Positions 7,126 to 14,301 of a stretch of DNA of 35,198 nucleotides are shown piece by piece. The stretch spans positions 1-35,198 of the forward strand of contig JAILNY010000114.1 of the NCBI GenBank assembly GCA_024691105.1. The letters run 5' to 3'. Position numbers and translations under genes: made by a program. The stretch comes from Treponema sp. (lineage in GTDB: Bacteria > Spirochaetota > Spirochaetia > Treponematales > Treponemataceae). Numbering within the stretch: position 1 is the first letter of the stretch; every line of letters begins with the position of its first letter. Under the pieces are notes generated by a model that made no database searches, had not been told where the DNA came from, and saw nothing but the letters and a program-made list of their open reading frames with translations.

Positions 7126-8634
7126 ATGAGCAGACCTTTAATTTGTCTTTCACTTACCTGTACAACAATTCAGGAAAACTTAAAGCTCATCGAGCAGTAT
7201 CGGCCCTACATCGATTTAGTCGAACTTAGAGCCGACTACCTTGATGAGGATGAATGTCTTCATATCCGCCAGTTTCCGAGATTGGCGGATATCCCGTGCA
7301 TCCTTACAATCAGGCGCCGCATAGATGGCGGTCAGTACTTTGGTGGCGAAGCAGCACGAACAATGCTTTTTGCGCGTGCAATGGCTTTTGCAGATCAGAA
7401 CCCAAAAAATAATTTTACCTATGTCGATTTTGAAGACGACTTTCATATTCCAAGTCTTCAGGATGCGGCGCAGGCTTTTGGTACCAGAATCATCCGCAGC
7501 TTTCATGATATGAAAAATCCTGTCAACGATATCATCGAGCGTTGTGATGCGATGCGTAAAACTGGATTTGAAATTCCAAAGATTGCGTTTCAGCCGCATT
7601 CATTAAAAGACGTAACACATCTTTTTGAAGCGACAAAAAATTTTACGCAGTATGACCATATTCTCTGTGCAATGGGTGAACTTGGAACACCTTCTCGTAT
7701 TCTTGCTTACAAGACTCATTCATATTTGACATATTGTTCACCAAAAGAAACTGCTGCAAATACAAATGCAATCGGACATCTTGATCCGATTACGTTAAAT
7801 TCAATTTATCACTTTAAAGATTTAAGCGAAGCAACAAAGATATATGGAATTACAGGTTATCCTCTGCCGTTTACTTCAAGTCCGGAGCTTCATAACCGCG
7901 GTTATATCAAAAATAATTTGAATGCAGTTTACGTTCCGATTCGCTCGCCAAAGATTGCAGACGTTCTTGAGTTTTGCGATTCTGTTGGAGTGGAAGGTCT
8001 TTCTGTCACAATTCCTCACAAAGAAACTGTTCTTGCAGAAATTGATGATATTGACGAAAAGGTTGCAGAGATCCGCGCTTCGAATACGCTTGTAAAAAAG
8101 AACGGACGCTGGGTTGGTTATAATACTGACGCGAGCGGTTTTGCAAAAGCGCTTAAAGATTTTCTTGGAGTCGAAAAATTAAAGCGCCGTCGTGTTGCAA
8201 TTATCGGTGCCGGAGGGGCTGCGCGCGCTGTTGCTTATGCAGTTAAAATGCTTGGTGGCCGCGCATGTATTTTTAACAGAACTGTTTCAAATGCAAAGAT
8301 GATTGCAGACAGATTTGGTTTTGCTTATGCGCAGCTTGGTCCTGATGCGTTGTACGACCTTGAACTTTATTCAGACATAATTATTCAGACAACTTCTGTT
8401 GGTGCTGGTTTTTATGGTCCTTCAAGTGAAAAAAACGATCCGATTTATTTTTATAATTTTACAGGGAATGAACATATTTACGATATAATTTATTCACCTG
8501 AAATTACACCAATGATGGCCCGTGCATCTGCTGCAGGATGTAAGGTAAGTAACGGATATTCGATGTTAAAGAATCAAGGGTATGAACAGTTTAAGTTGTT
8601 TACAGGAGTAGATTATGGAACAGAGTCAGAATAA
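7126..8634 (+). CDS. aroDE: Bifunctional 3-dehydroquinate dehydratase (type I) / shikimate dehydrogenase
   Basis: This fusion catalyses two consecutive shikimate-pathway steps, dehydroquinate to dehydroshikimate to shikimate. Residues 1-220 are a class I (Schiff-base) dehydratase: VELRADYL, ILTIRR, RSFHDM with the catalytic histidine, and IPKIAFQPHS with the lysine that forms the imine. Residues from about 245 are AroE: GITGYPLPFTSSPELHN for substrate binding, SVTIPHKE with the catalytic lysine, NTDASGFAKAL, then the NADP loop IGAGGAARAV and FNRT. The total is 502 residues from the ATG at 7126. An earlier in-frame start at 7069 would overlap the PASTA gene by 41 bases. No clear Shine-Dalgarno site is seen at either. 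The 3' end overlaps rpiA by 20 bases. Confidence 0.93.
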   Translation: MSRPLICLSLTCTTIQENLKLIEQYRPYIDLVELRADYLDEDECLHIRQFPRLADIPCILTIRRRIDGGQYFGGEAARTMLFARAMAFADQNPKNNFTYVDFEDDFHIPSLQDAAQAFGTRIIRSFHDMKNPVNDIIERCDAMRKTGFEIPKIAFQPHSLKDVTHLFEATKNFTQYDHILCAMGELGTPSRILAYKTHSYLTYCSPKETAANTNAIGHLDPITLNSIYHFKDLSEATKIYGITGYPLPFTSSPELHNRGYIKNNLNAVYVPIRSPKIADVLEFCDSVGVEGLSVTIPHKETVLAEIDDIDEKVAEIRASNTLVKKNGRWVGYNTDASGFAKALKDFLGVEKLKRRRVAIIGAGGAARAVAYAVKMLGGRACIFNRTVSNAKMIADRFGFAYAQLGPDALYDLELYSDIIIQTTSVGAGFYGPSSEKNDPIYFYNFTGNEHIYDIIYSPEITPMMARASAAGCKVSNGYSMLKNQGYEQFKLFTGVDYGTESE

Positions 8635-9349
8635 AATGTCACAGGCAGAACAGAAGGAACTTGTTGCTTCTACTGCAATTGATACTTTAATTAAAGATAA
8701 AAAAATTTTTTCAGGAATGAAGATTGGACTTGGAACAGGTTCGACTGCAGTGCCTGCTGTAAAGCATCTTGCAAAAAGAATTGCTGACGGAACTGTAAAA
8801 GATATTAAAGCCGTTGTTACAAGTTTTGGAACCCAGAATCTTTGCGAAGAACTTGGGATTCCTGTTTATTCGATGAACGATAAAATTATCGGTGGGCATC
8901 TGGATCTTGCAATTGATGGTGCTGATGAAGTTGATCCACAGAACAATGTTATCAAAGGCGGCGGTGCTGCTCTTCTTCGCGAAAAAATTGTTGCATATAA
9001 TTCTGATCAGTTTGTAATCGTTGCTGACTCAACTAAAGTCGTTGATTCTCTTGGAACAAAATTTCATCTTCCTGTAGAGATTATCGGTGAAGCACGTGTT
9101 CCTGTAACTGCTGCTTTGAACAAGCTTGGCGCTGAATGTTTTTTGCGCGAAGGTGTTCGTAAGTGCGGCCCTGTAATTACAGATAACGGAAACCAGATTT
9201 TGGATATCGTCTGGAAAGAGCCGGTAGACCCTGCAAAGATGGAAGATGTAATCAATGGAATCGTAGGCGTTGTCGATAACGGATTTTTTACAAAGAACAA
9301 GCCTATTGTATTTACGATAGATTCTGACTGCAAAGTAATTCAGCGCTAA
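8615..9349 (+). CDS. rpiA: Ribose-5-phosphate isomerase A
   Basis: RpiA interconverts ribose 5-phosphate and ribulose 5-phosphate in the non-oxidative pentose phosphate pathway. The diagnostic motifs are GLGTGSTAVPAVKHLA (phosphate loop), DGADEVDP (catalytic aspartates) and KGGGAALLREKIVA. The 244 residues are slightly more than the usual 220-230, with a short extra N-terminus (MEQSQNKMSQAEQ). A second ATG at residue 8 is an alternative start, but the AGGAG site (8603-8607) lies at the right distance from 8615, inside the end of aroDE. The overlap suggests translational coupling to the upstream gene. Confidence 0.95.
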   Translation: MEQSQNKMSQAEQKELVASTAIDTLIKDKKIFSGMKIGLGTGSTAVPAVKHLAKRIADGTVKDIKAVVTSFGTQNLCEELGIPVYSMNDKIIGGHLDLAIDGADEVDPQNNVIKGGGAALLREKIVAYNSDQFVIVADSTKVVDSLGTKFHLPVEIIGEARVPVTAALNKLGAECFLREGVRKCGPVITDNGNQILDIVWKEPVDPAKMEDVINGIVGVVDNGFFTKNKPIVFTIDSDCKVIQR

Positions 9350-9378
9350 ATAAGCGAAAATTTCTAGCAAGGCGCACG

Positions 9379-10863
9379 ATGTTCCCGCCGTTTCCTACAG
9401 AGCTTGCAGAAAAATATTCTCACCAGCTTATATCGCAGTTAGAGAACGGCGCGTCGTTAAATGACTTTAACGGGATGTTTGGAATTCTTGTCTGTACACA
9501 ATCATCAAGTTCCGGCGGTTTTCAGACCGGCAAGAGCGCGGAAGATGACAACGGGGCCGGGGAAAAGTCTAACGGCGAGGTGCGCGACGAAGCACCCGGC
9601 GAATTCACTACCGAAGAAATTGGCGACCTTGTGGTGCTCCGCGCATTTTCAGGGCAGTATAAATCAAGATGGAATTACGATGGATTTGTTCCTGCGTTAG
9701 TTGAACAGGATTCTTACGACCGCGCAGTCGCCGGAAACGATAAAGAGATCCATGCGTTGTCTGTTGCACCACAAGATGAAACTTTAGAGCAAAAAGCAGA
9801 GCGCGACAAAAAGCGAATCGCATTATGTAACGAAACTCTGTCTAAAATTTATTCACTTTATTCTTTTACATGTTTTGATGGTGTCGCGCGTGATTTTGAC
9901 TACCTTCAAAAGTCGATACAATTTGAAAGCGGTGCTGAAAAAGAAAAACTGTTACCGACCGGGACCGGCGACTGCGCGGGTCCAAAGCTGTTAAGTTATG
10001 CATTTAGTCATGGGTTAAAACCTTTGAGTCTGGTTGAGTTTTACTGGGGAAAGCCGAATACACATCTTGAACATAAAAAGTTTTACCCGCCGTGTGATCA
10101 AAAATGCAGGTTCATTCTTCCTGCAATTCTTGGGCTAGAAATCCTTTATCGTGACGAAGATATAATTGTTGTAAATAAGCCGTCAGGGCTTTTAGCTGTT
10201 CCTGGCCGCGGACCTGACAAGCAGGACTGCATTGTGTCGCGCTTACGCCGTCTTTTCCCCGAGACTATCGAACAGCCGTCTGTACACAGATTGGATATGG
10301 ATACGTCGGGCCTGATGGTGCTCGCGTTTAATGCCCAGGCGCAGCGTACTCTTTCGATTGAGTTTCAGAACGGCAGCGTTCAAAAAAAATATATCGCAGT
10401 TTTAGACGGCGCAATGGTAAGACTAGGTGAAAAGGCCGGACAGGACGGTGCGATTGCAGAATTTTCAGACGCTGGCAATAAGGACGTCACGTTAACAGGG
10501 AGTGTCGATGAAGGCCGATTGGAGCTGCCGTTCAGACTTGACGTTGATAACAGGCCGCATCAGATTTATGATCCGGTCAACGGCAAAACCGGAATTACTT
10601 TGTGGCGTCGTCTTCGTATCTGGAGGTACAAGGGACGTGATGTAACTTCAGTTGAGTTTACGCCGTTGACTGGCCGCACTCATCAGCTGCGCCTTGCTTC
10701 GAGTGACCCGCATGGTTTTGGACTTCCTATCGTAGGAGATAATCTTTACGGACATCAGGATAACGGCCAGCGGTTGCTTCTTCATTCAACTTATATATCG
10801 TTTACTCATCCAGGAACAGGGGCCAGGTTAGAATTCACTTCAGACCCACCATTTAAGTATTAA
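9379..10863 (+). CDS. RluA-family pseudouridine synthase with long N-terminal extension
   Basis: The C-terminal half is a clear RluA-type rRNA/tRNA pseudouridine synthase. It starts near residue 255 with LEILYRDEDIIVVNKPSGLL, has HRLDMDTSG with the catalytic Asp306, QKKYIAVLDG, and the late block GRTHQLRLASSDPHGFGLPI. About 250 residues precede this domain and do not look like the S4 RNA-binding domain common in RluC/RluD. They include a low-complexity acidic stretch near 50-75. A further insertion of about 50 residues (around 350-400) separates two catalytic-domain blocks. The whole is 494 residues against the usual 220-330. The target nucleotide cannot be told from sequence. It starts 29 bases after rpiA with a weak AAGG site. 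Confidence 0.85.
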   Translation: MFPPFPTELAEKYSHQLISQLENGASLNDFNGMFGILVCTQSSSSGGFQTGKSAEDDNGAGEKSNGEVRDEAPGEFTTEEIGDLVVLRAFSGQYKSRWNYDGFVPALVEQDSYDRAVAGNDKEIHALSVAPQDETLEQKAERDKKRIALCNETLSKIYSLYSFTCFDGVARDFDYLQKSIQFESGAEKEKLLPTGTGDCAGPKLLSYAFSHGLKPLSLVEFYWGKPNTHLEHKKFYPPCDQKCRFILPAILGLEILYRDEDIIVVNKPSGLLAVPGRGPDKQDCIVSRLRRLFPETIEQPSVHRLDMDTSGLMVLAFNAQAQRTLSIEFQNGSVQKKYIAVLDGAMVRLGEKAGQDGAIAEFSDAGNKDVTLTGSVDEGRLELPFRLDVDNRPHQIYDPVNGKTGITLWRRLRIWRYKGRDVTSVEFTPLTGRTHQLRLASSDPHGFGLPIVGDNLYGHQDNGQRLLLHSTYISFTHPGTGARLEFTSDPPFKY

Positions 10864-10921
10864 ACGCAGCAGATGCGGATAATTCTTTTCTATGTTAAAA
10901 ACCGTGAAGTTTACGATGCTT

Positions 10922-10960
10922 TTGACCATGAATGCATTGTATGATATAATATAGTATAAT
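10922..10960 (+). promoter_or_regulatory. Near-consensus promoter with two -10 boxes
   Basis: TTGACC (10922-10927), 17 bases and TATAAT (10945-10950), with TGA just upstream making an extended -10. A second TATAAT (10955-10960) lies ten bases on and ends 7 bases before the ATG at 10967, but has no good -35. The rest of the 103-base gap after the pseudouridine synthase gene shows nothing else. Confidence 0.7.
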
Positions 10961-10966
10961 TTTCGA

Positions 10967-11434
10967 ATGAGAGTTAAAAAAATGCATGATTTAAGAATAA
11001 CAACACGAAGTATTTTTTTGTATGATTATGGTTTTACATCTGGGTTAAAACTGATTTTTATTGCCATAGTGCTTTTCTTCTGCTTTCTGGCAGATGAGAT
11101 GACTTATGTTTATTCCCCACTTCTGGCAATTGGAATAACACTTGGTGTTATAGGGATTATTATCTGCTGGATCCGGTATATTTATCTGAGTCCCGTATGC
11201 AGGGATACTGCAATTGTGGAAGCTATTGTAAAACAAATTCGATATCATATTTTAACACAGTGTGGCTCGATAACTTATGAATATAAATTCGGCAACTATA
11301 CTTATACAAAAAAGTGTCATTTTACAAGTCTGGCTATGTCAAAAAAATATAAGACCGGGCAAAAAGTTAAGATGGTTTTGAATTCTAACTTGCCTGACAG
11401 AGCTCTTCCTGAAAGTATTTACTTTGCACGATAA
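10967..11434 (+). CDS. Small membrane protein, DUF3592-like (copy 1)
   Basis: This 155-residue protein has two membrane helices (about residues 27-45 and 50-72 from the first ATG) and a C-terminal strand-rich domain ending in PDRALPESIYF. The layout resembles DUF3592 proteins, whose function is unknown. It is a clear paralogue of the next gene: both share a DxGFxxGL opening, a VCRDx segment after the second helix, a YEYxF strand and the PDRALPExxYF end. The start is uncertain. The ATG at 10967 fits a leaderless transcript from the second -10 box. The ATG at 10982 (150 residues) aligns position by position with the start of the paralogue. Neither has a good Shine-Dalgarno site. Confidence 0.75.
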   Translation: MRVKKMHDLRITTRSIFLYDYGFTSGLKLIFIAIVLFFCFLADEMTYVYSPLLAIGITLGVIGIIICWIRYIYLSPVCRDTAIVEAIVKQIRYHILTQCGSITYEYKFGNYTYTKKCHFTSLAMSKKYKTGQKVKMVLNSNLPDRALPESIYFAR

Positions 11435-11479
11435 AATAATATATAATGAAATGAAAAATTTAATAACAGAGGATTAAAA

Positions 11480-11920
11480 ATGTTTGAATTTAAACTTTCA
11501 AAAAAGGGACTTTTTTTTCAGGATTTTGGTTTTAGCGTAGGACTTAGATTTCTGATTGTTGCTATTATTTTTTTTGTTGCTGCAGCGGCAGATGGATTTT
11601 TTGATAATACACTGCCTATTCTCGGCGGTGTGTTTGGTGGAATCGGATTAGTAATCTGCATTGCACGCTATGTGTATCTGAACGCTGTATGTCGTGATGC
11701 AAAATGTATTGATGGAAAAGTAAAAAATATCAGCTATAGTTTTTTGCTGCGTGCAAGAACAGCTGTTTATGAATATACATTTGAAGGAAAGGATTATACA
11801 AAGACCTGTTATTTTACACGTTATTCTTCAGTAAGAGACCGTAACGAAGGTGATGAAATTAAACTTGTAATTAATCCTGCAATTCCTGACAGAGCTCTGC
11901 CGGAATATATGTATTTTTAA
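11480..11920 (+). CDS. Small membrane protein, DUF3592-like (copy 2)
   Basis: The 146-residue paralogue of the preceding gene has the same order: a short cytoplasmic start (MFEFKLSKKGLFFQDFGFS), two hydrophobic helices at about 20-40 and 45-65, and a beta-rich C-terminal domain ending PDRALPEYMYF. Function is unknown; DUF3592 members are membrane proteins of unclear role. Here an AGAGGA Shine-Dalgarno site is present six bases before the ATG. A TATAAT at 11442-11447 lies in the 45-base gap with only a weak -35, so it may be cotranscribed with copy 1 or have its own weak promoter. The pair probably arose by tandem duplication and then diverged. Confidence 0.8.
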   Translation: MFEFKLSKKGLFFQDFGFSVGLRFLIVAIIFFVAAAADGFFDNTLPILGGVFGGIGLVICIARYVYLNAVCRDAKCIDGKVKNISYSFLLRARTAVYEYTFEGKDYTKTCYFTRYSSVRDRNEGDEIKLVINPAIPDRALPEYMYF

Positions 11921-11954
11921 TTGATTTTTTAGTTATCTAAAATTGAATTGATCA

Positions 11955-11990
11955 GGCGCCGGTTTATAACCTGGCGCCATTTTTTATTTT
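11955..11990. terminator. Hairpin terminator between convergent genes
   Basis: GGCGCCGGTT (11955-11964) pairs with AACC-T-GGCGCC (11968-11978), a ten-base-pair stem with one bulged T and a three-base loop. An ATTTTTTATTTTT tract follows on the plus strand. It ends the plus-strand paralogue pair and could also stop the convergent minus-strand gene that ends at 11984. Confidence 0.75.
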
Positions 11991-12808
11991 TCGTTAACGA
12001 TTTCTTTTATCTGTTCCTCGGTCATGCCAAGTGACTTTGCAATTATTTCAATTGAAACACCATTTGCATAAAGATTTTTGGCAGTTTCAATAGCCTTTTG
12101 CTGTGCACCTTCGAGCCTTCCTTCTTCTCTTATATCAAAATCATGCAAATTCATAGATAAATACGTACTCCTGAACTTATCATTATTTTTTAGTCTTTCT
12201 ACCGTCGCTGAAAGTCTGGAAGAAAAATCATCTTCTCCAGGTTCATTTGTATTTATGAAGTGAAGGAAGTTTTTGATTTTTTCGTCCTTCTCCTTTTCAT
12301 ATGCACTTGCATTGTAAACTACTTTTAATGAATTGTCATGTAAATTTACTTCTTTTTTTTCAAGACATGTGTTTTTAAAACTGTAACATGAAAGGCCATA
12401 GGATTTTCCATTTTCGTCTTTAAATGGATCTTCCTTGCAGATAAACAATATGTAGCTTTCTTTTAACTCTGAATACTTCTGCCCTTTCATAAGACTGTCA
12501 ATGTCTAACATACTCTGATAATAGCGAAGACGTTTGCCAAGTGATGGTTTTATTATCGTCTGCATTTCAACATCGATAACCTTATCACTATCTTTAAGAA
12601 AAACATCGAGCCTCACACCTTTACTTGAGAAATATGGTGCAATCTGCGCTTCAAGTTCGGGGTATTCAACATGTGAAACATTGATATGCAAAAGCCTCTC
12701 TACAAGCTCTGCACATAAGTCTGGTTCGTGAAGGACTGCCTGAAACATCCCGTCATCAGTAAATGTAAGTTCATCAACTGTTTTGATTTTCCTTATTAAC
12801 TCTGTCAT
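11984..12808 (-). CDS. Rpn family PD-(D/E)XK nuclease / putative transposase
   Basis: The 274-residue product belongs to the Rpn (recombination-promoting nuclease, PDDEXK_2) family, common in multiple copies in spirochaete genomes. The opening (MTELIRKIKTVDELTFTDDGMFQAVL) is typical. The active-site block is RLDVFLKDSDKVIDVEMQT, with the acidic D and the ExQ variant of the ExK motif. The C-terminus has GRLEGAQQKAIETAKNLYANG and a small helix-turn-helix-like end (IEIIAKSLGMTEEQIKEIV). The start at 12808 is chosen because a GGAG site lies just upstream; a longer frame to 12904 crosses the intergenic dyad. No target duplications or terminal repeats are seen, so it is not a complete mobile element. 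Confidence 0.85.
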   Translation of the reverse strand: MTELIRKIKTVDELTFTDDGMFQAVLHEPDLCAELVERLLHINVSHVEYPELEAQIAPYFSSKGVRLDVFLKDSDKVIDVEMQTIIKPSLGKRLRYYQSMLDIDSLMKGQKYSELKESYILFICKEDPFKDENGKSYGLSCYSFKNTCLEKKEVNLHDNSLKVVYNASAYEKEKDEKIKNFLHFINTNEPGEDDFSSRLSATVERLKNNDKFRSTYLSMNLHDFDIREEGRLEGAQQKAIETAKNLYANGVSIEIIAKSLGMTEEQIKEIVNEK

Positions 12809-12850
12809 AAAAGAGCTCCTTTTATATATTGTATTTGCCGAGCTCGTTTT

Positions 12851-13168
12851 ATGTTTGTATGTATATTTGAACGTGCTGTTTACCAAAGCTCGACACATAT
12901 ACATACTTTTTTATTTAAAAAAAAGCGCACAATTTTTGAAAAAAAATCAAATAACATCTCTGGAAAAAATATTGCCCGCATACGAAAGGAAAAGCTTCCA
13001 AAAATTTCGCAGCGGGCATTTGCAGAAAAACTTCAGCTGTATGGAATTGATGTTGATAAAAATGCCATTCAGCGTATCGAATGCGGAAAAAGATTTGTCA
13101 CTGATATTGAACTCGTGGCGATTGCTGATGTCTTAAATGTAAAAGTTGAAACACGGCTTAAAAAATAG
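12851..13168 (+). CDS. XRE-family helix-turn-helix protein, start doubtful
   Basis: Residues 38-105 form a clear XRE/Cro-type HTH domain: GKNIARIRKEKLPKISQRAFAEKL, then DVDKNAIQRIECGKRF and DIELVAIADVLNVKVE. Proteins of this type usually begin about ten residues before GKNIARIR. In this frame no ATG, GTG or TTG occurs there (12911-12970), only ATT and ATC. The only in-frame ATG, at 12851, has no Shine-Dalgarno site and would add about 35 unusual residues encoded by the inverted repeat at 12857-12906. The gene may use a rare start, or may have lost its original start and be a remnant. It is divergent from the Rpn gene. DNA binding is known for the fold; its targets are not known. Confidence 0.55.
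   Translation: MFVCIFERAVYQSSTHIHTFLFKKKRTIFEKKSNNISGKNIARIRKEKLPKISQRAFAEKLQLYGIDVDKNAIQRIECGKRFVTDIELVAIADVLNVKVETRLKK
12857..12906. repeat. Inverted repeat between Rpn and XRE genes
   Basis: Left arm 12857-12869 (GTATGTATATTTG) and right arm 12894-12906 (CACATATACATAC) match at 12 of 13 positions and are separated by 24 bases. It lies in the divergent intergenic region, overlaps the only possible ATG-started N-terminus of the XRE frame, and could be an operator for that regulator. Confidence 0.6.
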
Positions 13169-13236
13169 CGAGGCGCCGCTAAACTGCGCGTTCTCTGTCA
13201 CGTTGATTTTTTGCACGTGCTGAAGATAGTTGGTTT

Positions 13237-14181
13237 CTAATTCATCAGTTTATTCAAAATCGGGTCGCGCTGGCGCCAGTTTTTAACGACTTTCACCTGT
13301 AAATCAAGATCGATTTTGTAATCAAAAATCTGACGAAGAGCCTTGATAGATTCAATGCGGATCGTTTTAATCATCGAGGCTCCTTTGCCGATAACGATTC
13401 CCTTCTGCGATTCGCGTTCAACGCACAAAAAGGCGCGGCACCAAAGCTCACGGCCGTCTTTGCGCATTTCCATGTCGGCAATATCAACGTAAAGCGCATG
13501 AGGAATTTCCTGCGACAGACGATTGATAGCTTCGCCGCGGACAACTTCTGCAATTCTAAAACCGACTTCCTGGTCTGTGTAATATTCTTCCGGGTACAAA
13601 TGCGGTGCTTCTGGTGCCAGGTCATAGAGCGCTTTTAAAACTTCATTAATGCCGGTATCGTTCTTTGCAGAAATTTCTAAAATGCGGTTGCTTTCTATTT
13701 CAGGAAGCTGGGCCTTGATAAATTCCCTCACAAGCTGAGGCTTGCTTCCGGGAACATCGGTTTTATTAATGGCGCATACAGTTTTTTTAGAAAATGACTT
13801 TATAAGTTCTGCGGTTAGAATTTCTTCTTCGCCTGTTTCACGCGAAGAGTCAATCATGTAAAGAACACATTCACAAGCTTCAAGCTGGTCGCGCGCAATC
13901 TGCTGAAGTTTAAGATTGAGCTTCTTTTCAGAAATATGGTAGCCCGGCGTGTCGACAAAGACAAGCTGTCCGAATGATGTGTTTACAATTCCTTTGATTG
14001 CATTGCGGGTTGTCTGCGGAATCGGGCTTACGATAGAAACCGGTTCGCCGCTTGCTGTATTTAAGAAAGTTGACTTTCCGCTTGAAGGCCGGCCGATGAT
14101 TGCAACAAGAGCTGTCTTAGGTCCTGCCGGTGCAAAGTTATCATTGTCATATTCATCTTTAAAATCGTTATTATCGCTCAT
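13237..14181 (-). CDS. era: GTPase Era
   Basis: Era is an essential GTPase that binds the 3' end of 16S rRNA and acts in 30S ribosome assembly. The GTPase motifs are complete: G1 at residues 30-37 (GRPSSGKS), the TT-containing switch (PQTTRNAIKG), G3 DTPG, G4 NKTD and G5 SAK. The C-terminal KH RNA-binding domain carries VIGKGASMIKTI. The 314 residues from the ATG at 14181 fit the family plus a short acidic N-terminal tail (DNNDFKDEYDNDN). The longer frame to 14385 is not credible, because it crosses the promoter region. No Shine-Dalgarno site is present, and the predicted -10 box ends 7 bases before the ATG, so the mRNA may be leaderless. Confidence 0.95.
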   Translation of the reverse strand: MSDNNDFKDEYDNDNFAPAGPKTALVAIIGRPSSGKSTFLNTASGEPVSIVSPIPQTTRNAIKGIVNTSFGQLVFVDTPGYHISEKKLNLKLQQIARDQLEACECVLYMIDSSRETGEEEILTAELIKSFSKKTVCAINKTDVPGSKPQLVREFIKAQLPEIESNRILEISAKNDTGINEVLKALYDLAPEAPHLYPEEYYTDQEVGFRIAEVVRGEAINRLSQEIPHALYVDIADMEMRKDGRELWCRAFLCVERESQKGIVIGKGASMIKTIRIESIKALRQIFDYKIDLDLQVKVVKNWRQRDPILNKLMN

Positions 14182-14187
14182 GCATAT

Positions 14188-14215
14188 AGTATATAGAAAA
14201 AATAATTTTTGACAA
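14188..14215 (-). promoter_or_regulatory. Predicted era promoter
   Basis: Read on the minus strand: TTGTCA (14215-14210), 16 bases, TATACT (14193-14188). The expected transcription start is 14181, the A of the era ATG. Its -35 overlaps the -35 of the divergent promoter by five bases. Confidence 0.6.
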
Positions 14216-14238
14216 AGTGTAAATTTCAGGTTTATAAT
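14209..14238 (+). promoter_or_regulatory. Consensus-like promoter of the FGE-like lipoprotein gene
   Basis: TTGACA (14209-14214), 18 bases, TATAAT (14233-14238): both hexamers are perfect sigma70 consensus. The start is expected near 14245, leaving a leader of about 57 bases before the ATG at 14302. Confidence 0.75.
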
Positions 14239-14254
14239 TATTTTACTGAAATTT
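14221..14254. promoter_or_regulatory. Perfect inverted repeat embracing the -10 box
   Basis: AAATTTCAG (14221-14229) and CTGAAATTT (14246-14254) are exact reverse complements, separated by 16 bases that contain the TATAAT and end at the expected transcription start. Only the right arm would be transcribed, so this reads as a DNA operator and not an RNA hairpin. Confidence 0.6.
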
Positions 14255-14301
14255 GAAAAAACGTAAGTAATTTTAAAAAAATAAAAAGGACAGAATATTC
14301 T

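Noticed and set aside
11984..12808. Complete insertion sequence around the Rpn gene
   Set aside because: No terminal inverted repeats or target duplications are visible; Rpn genes are often stand-alone.
12783..13136. Second plus-strand frame over the XRE gene
   Set aside because: The HTH motif is only in the frame starting at 12851; the other has no recognisable domain and overlaps the Rpn start.
13169..13236. Terminator between XRE gene and era
   Set aside because: CACGT/ACGTG gives only a five-base-pair stem with no T-run after it.
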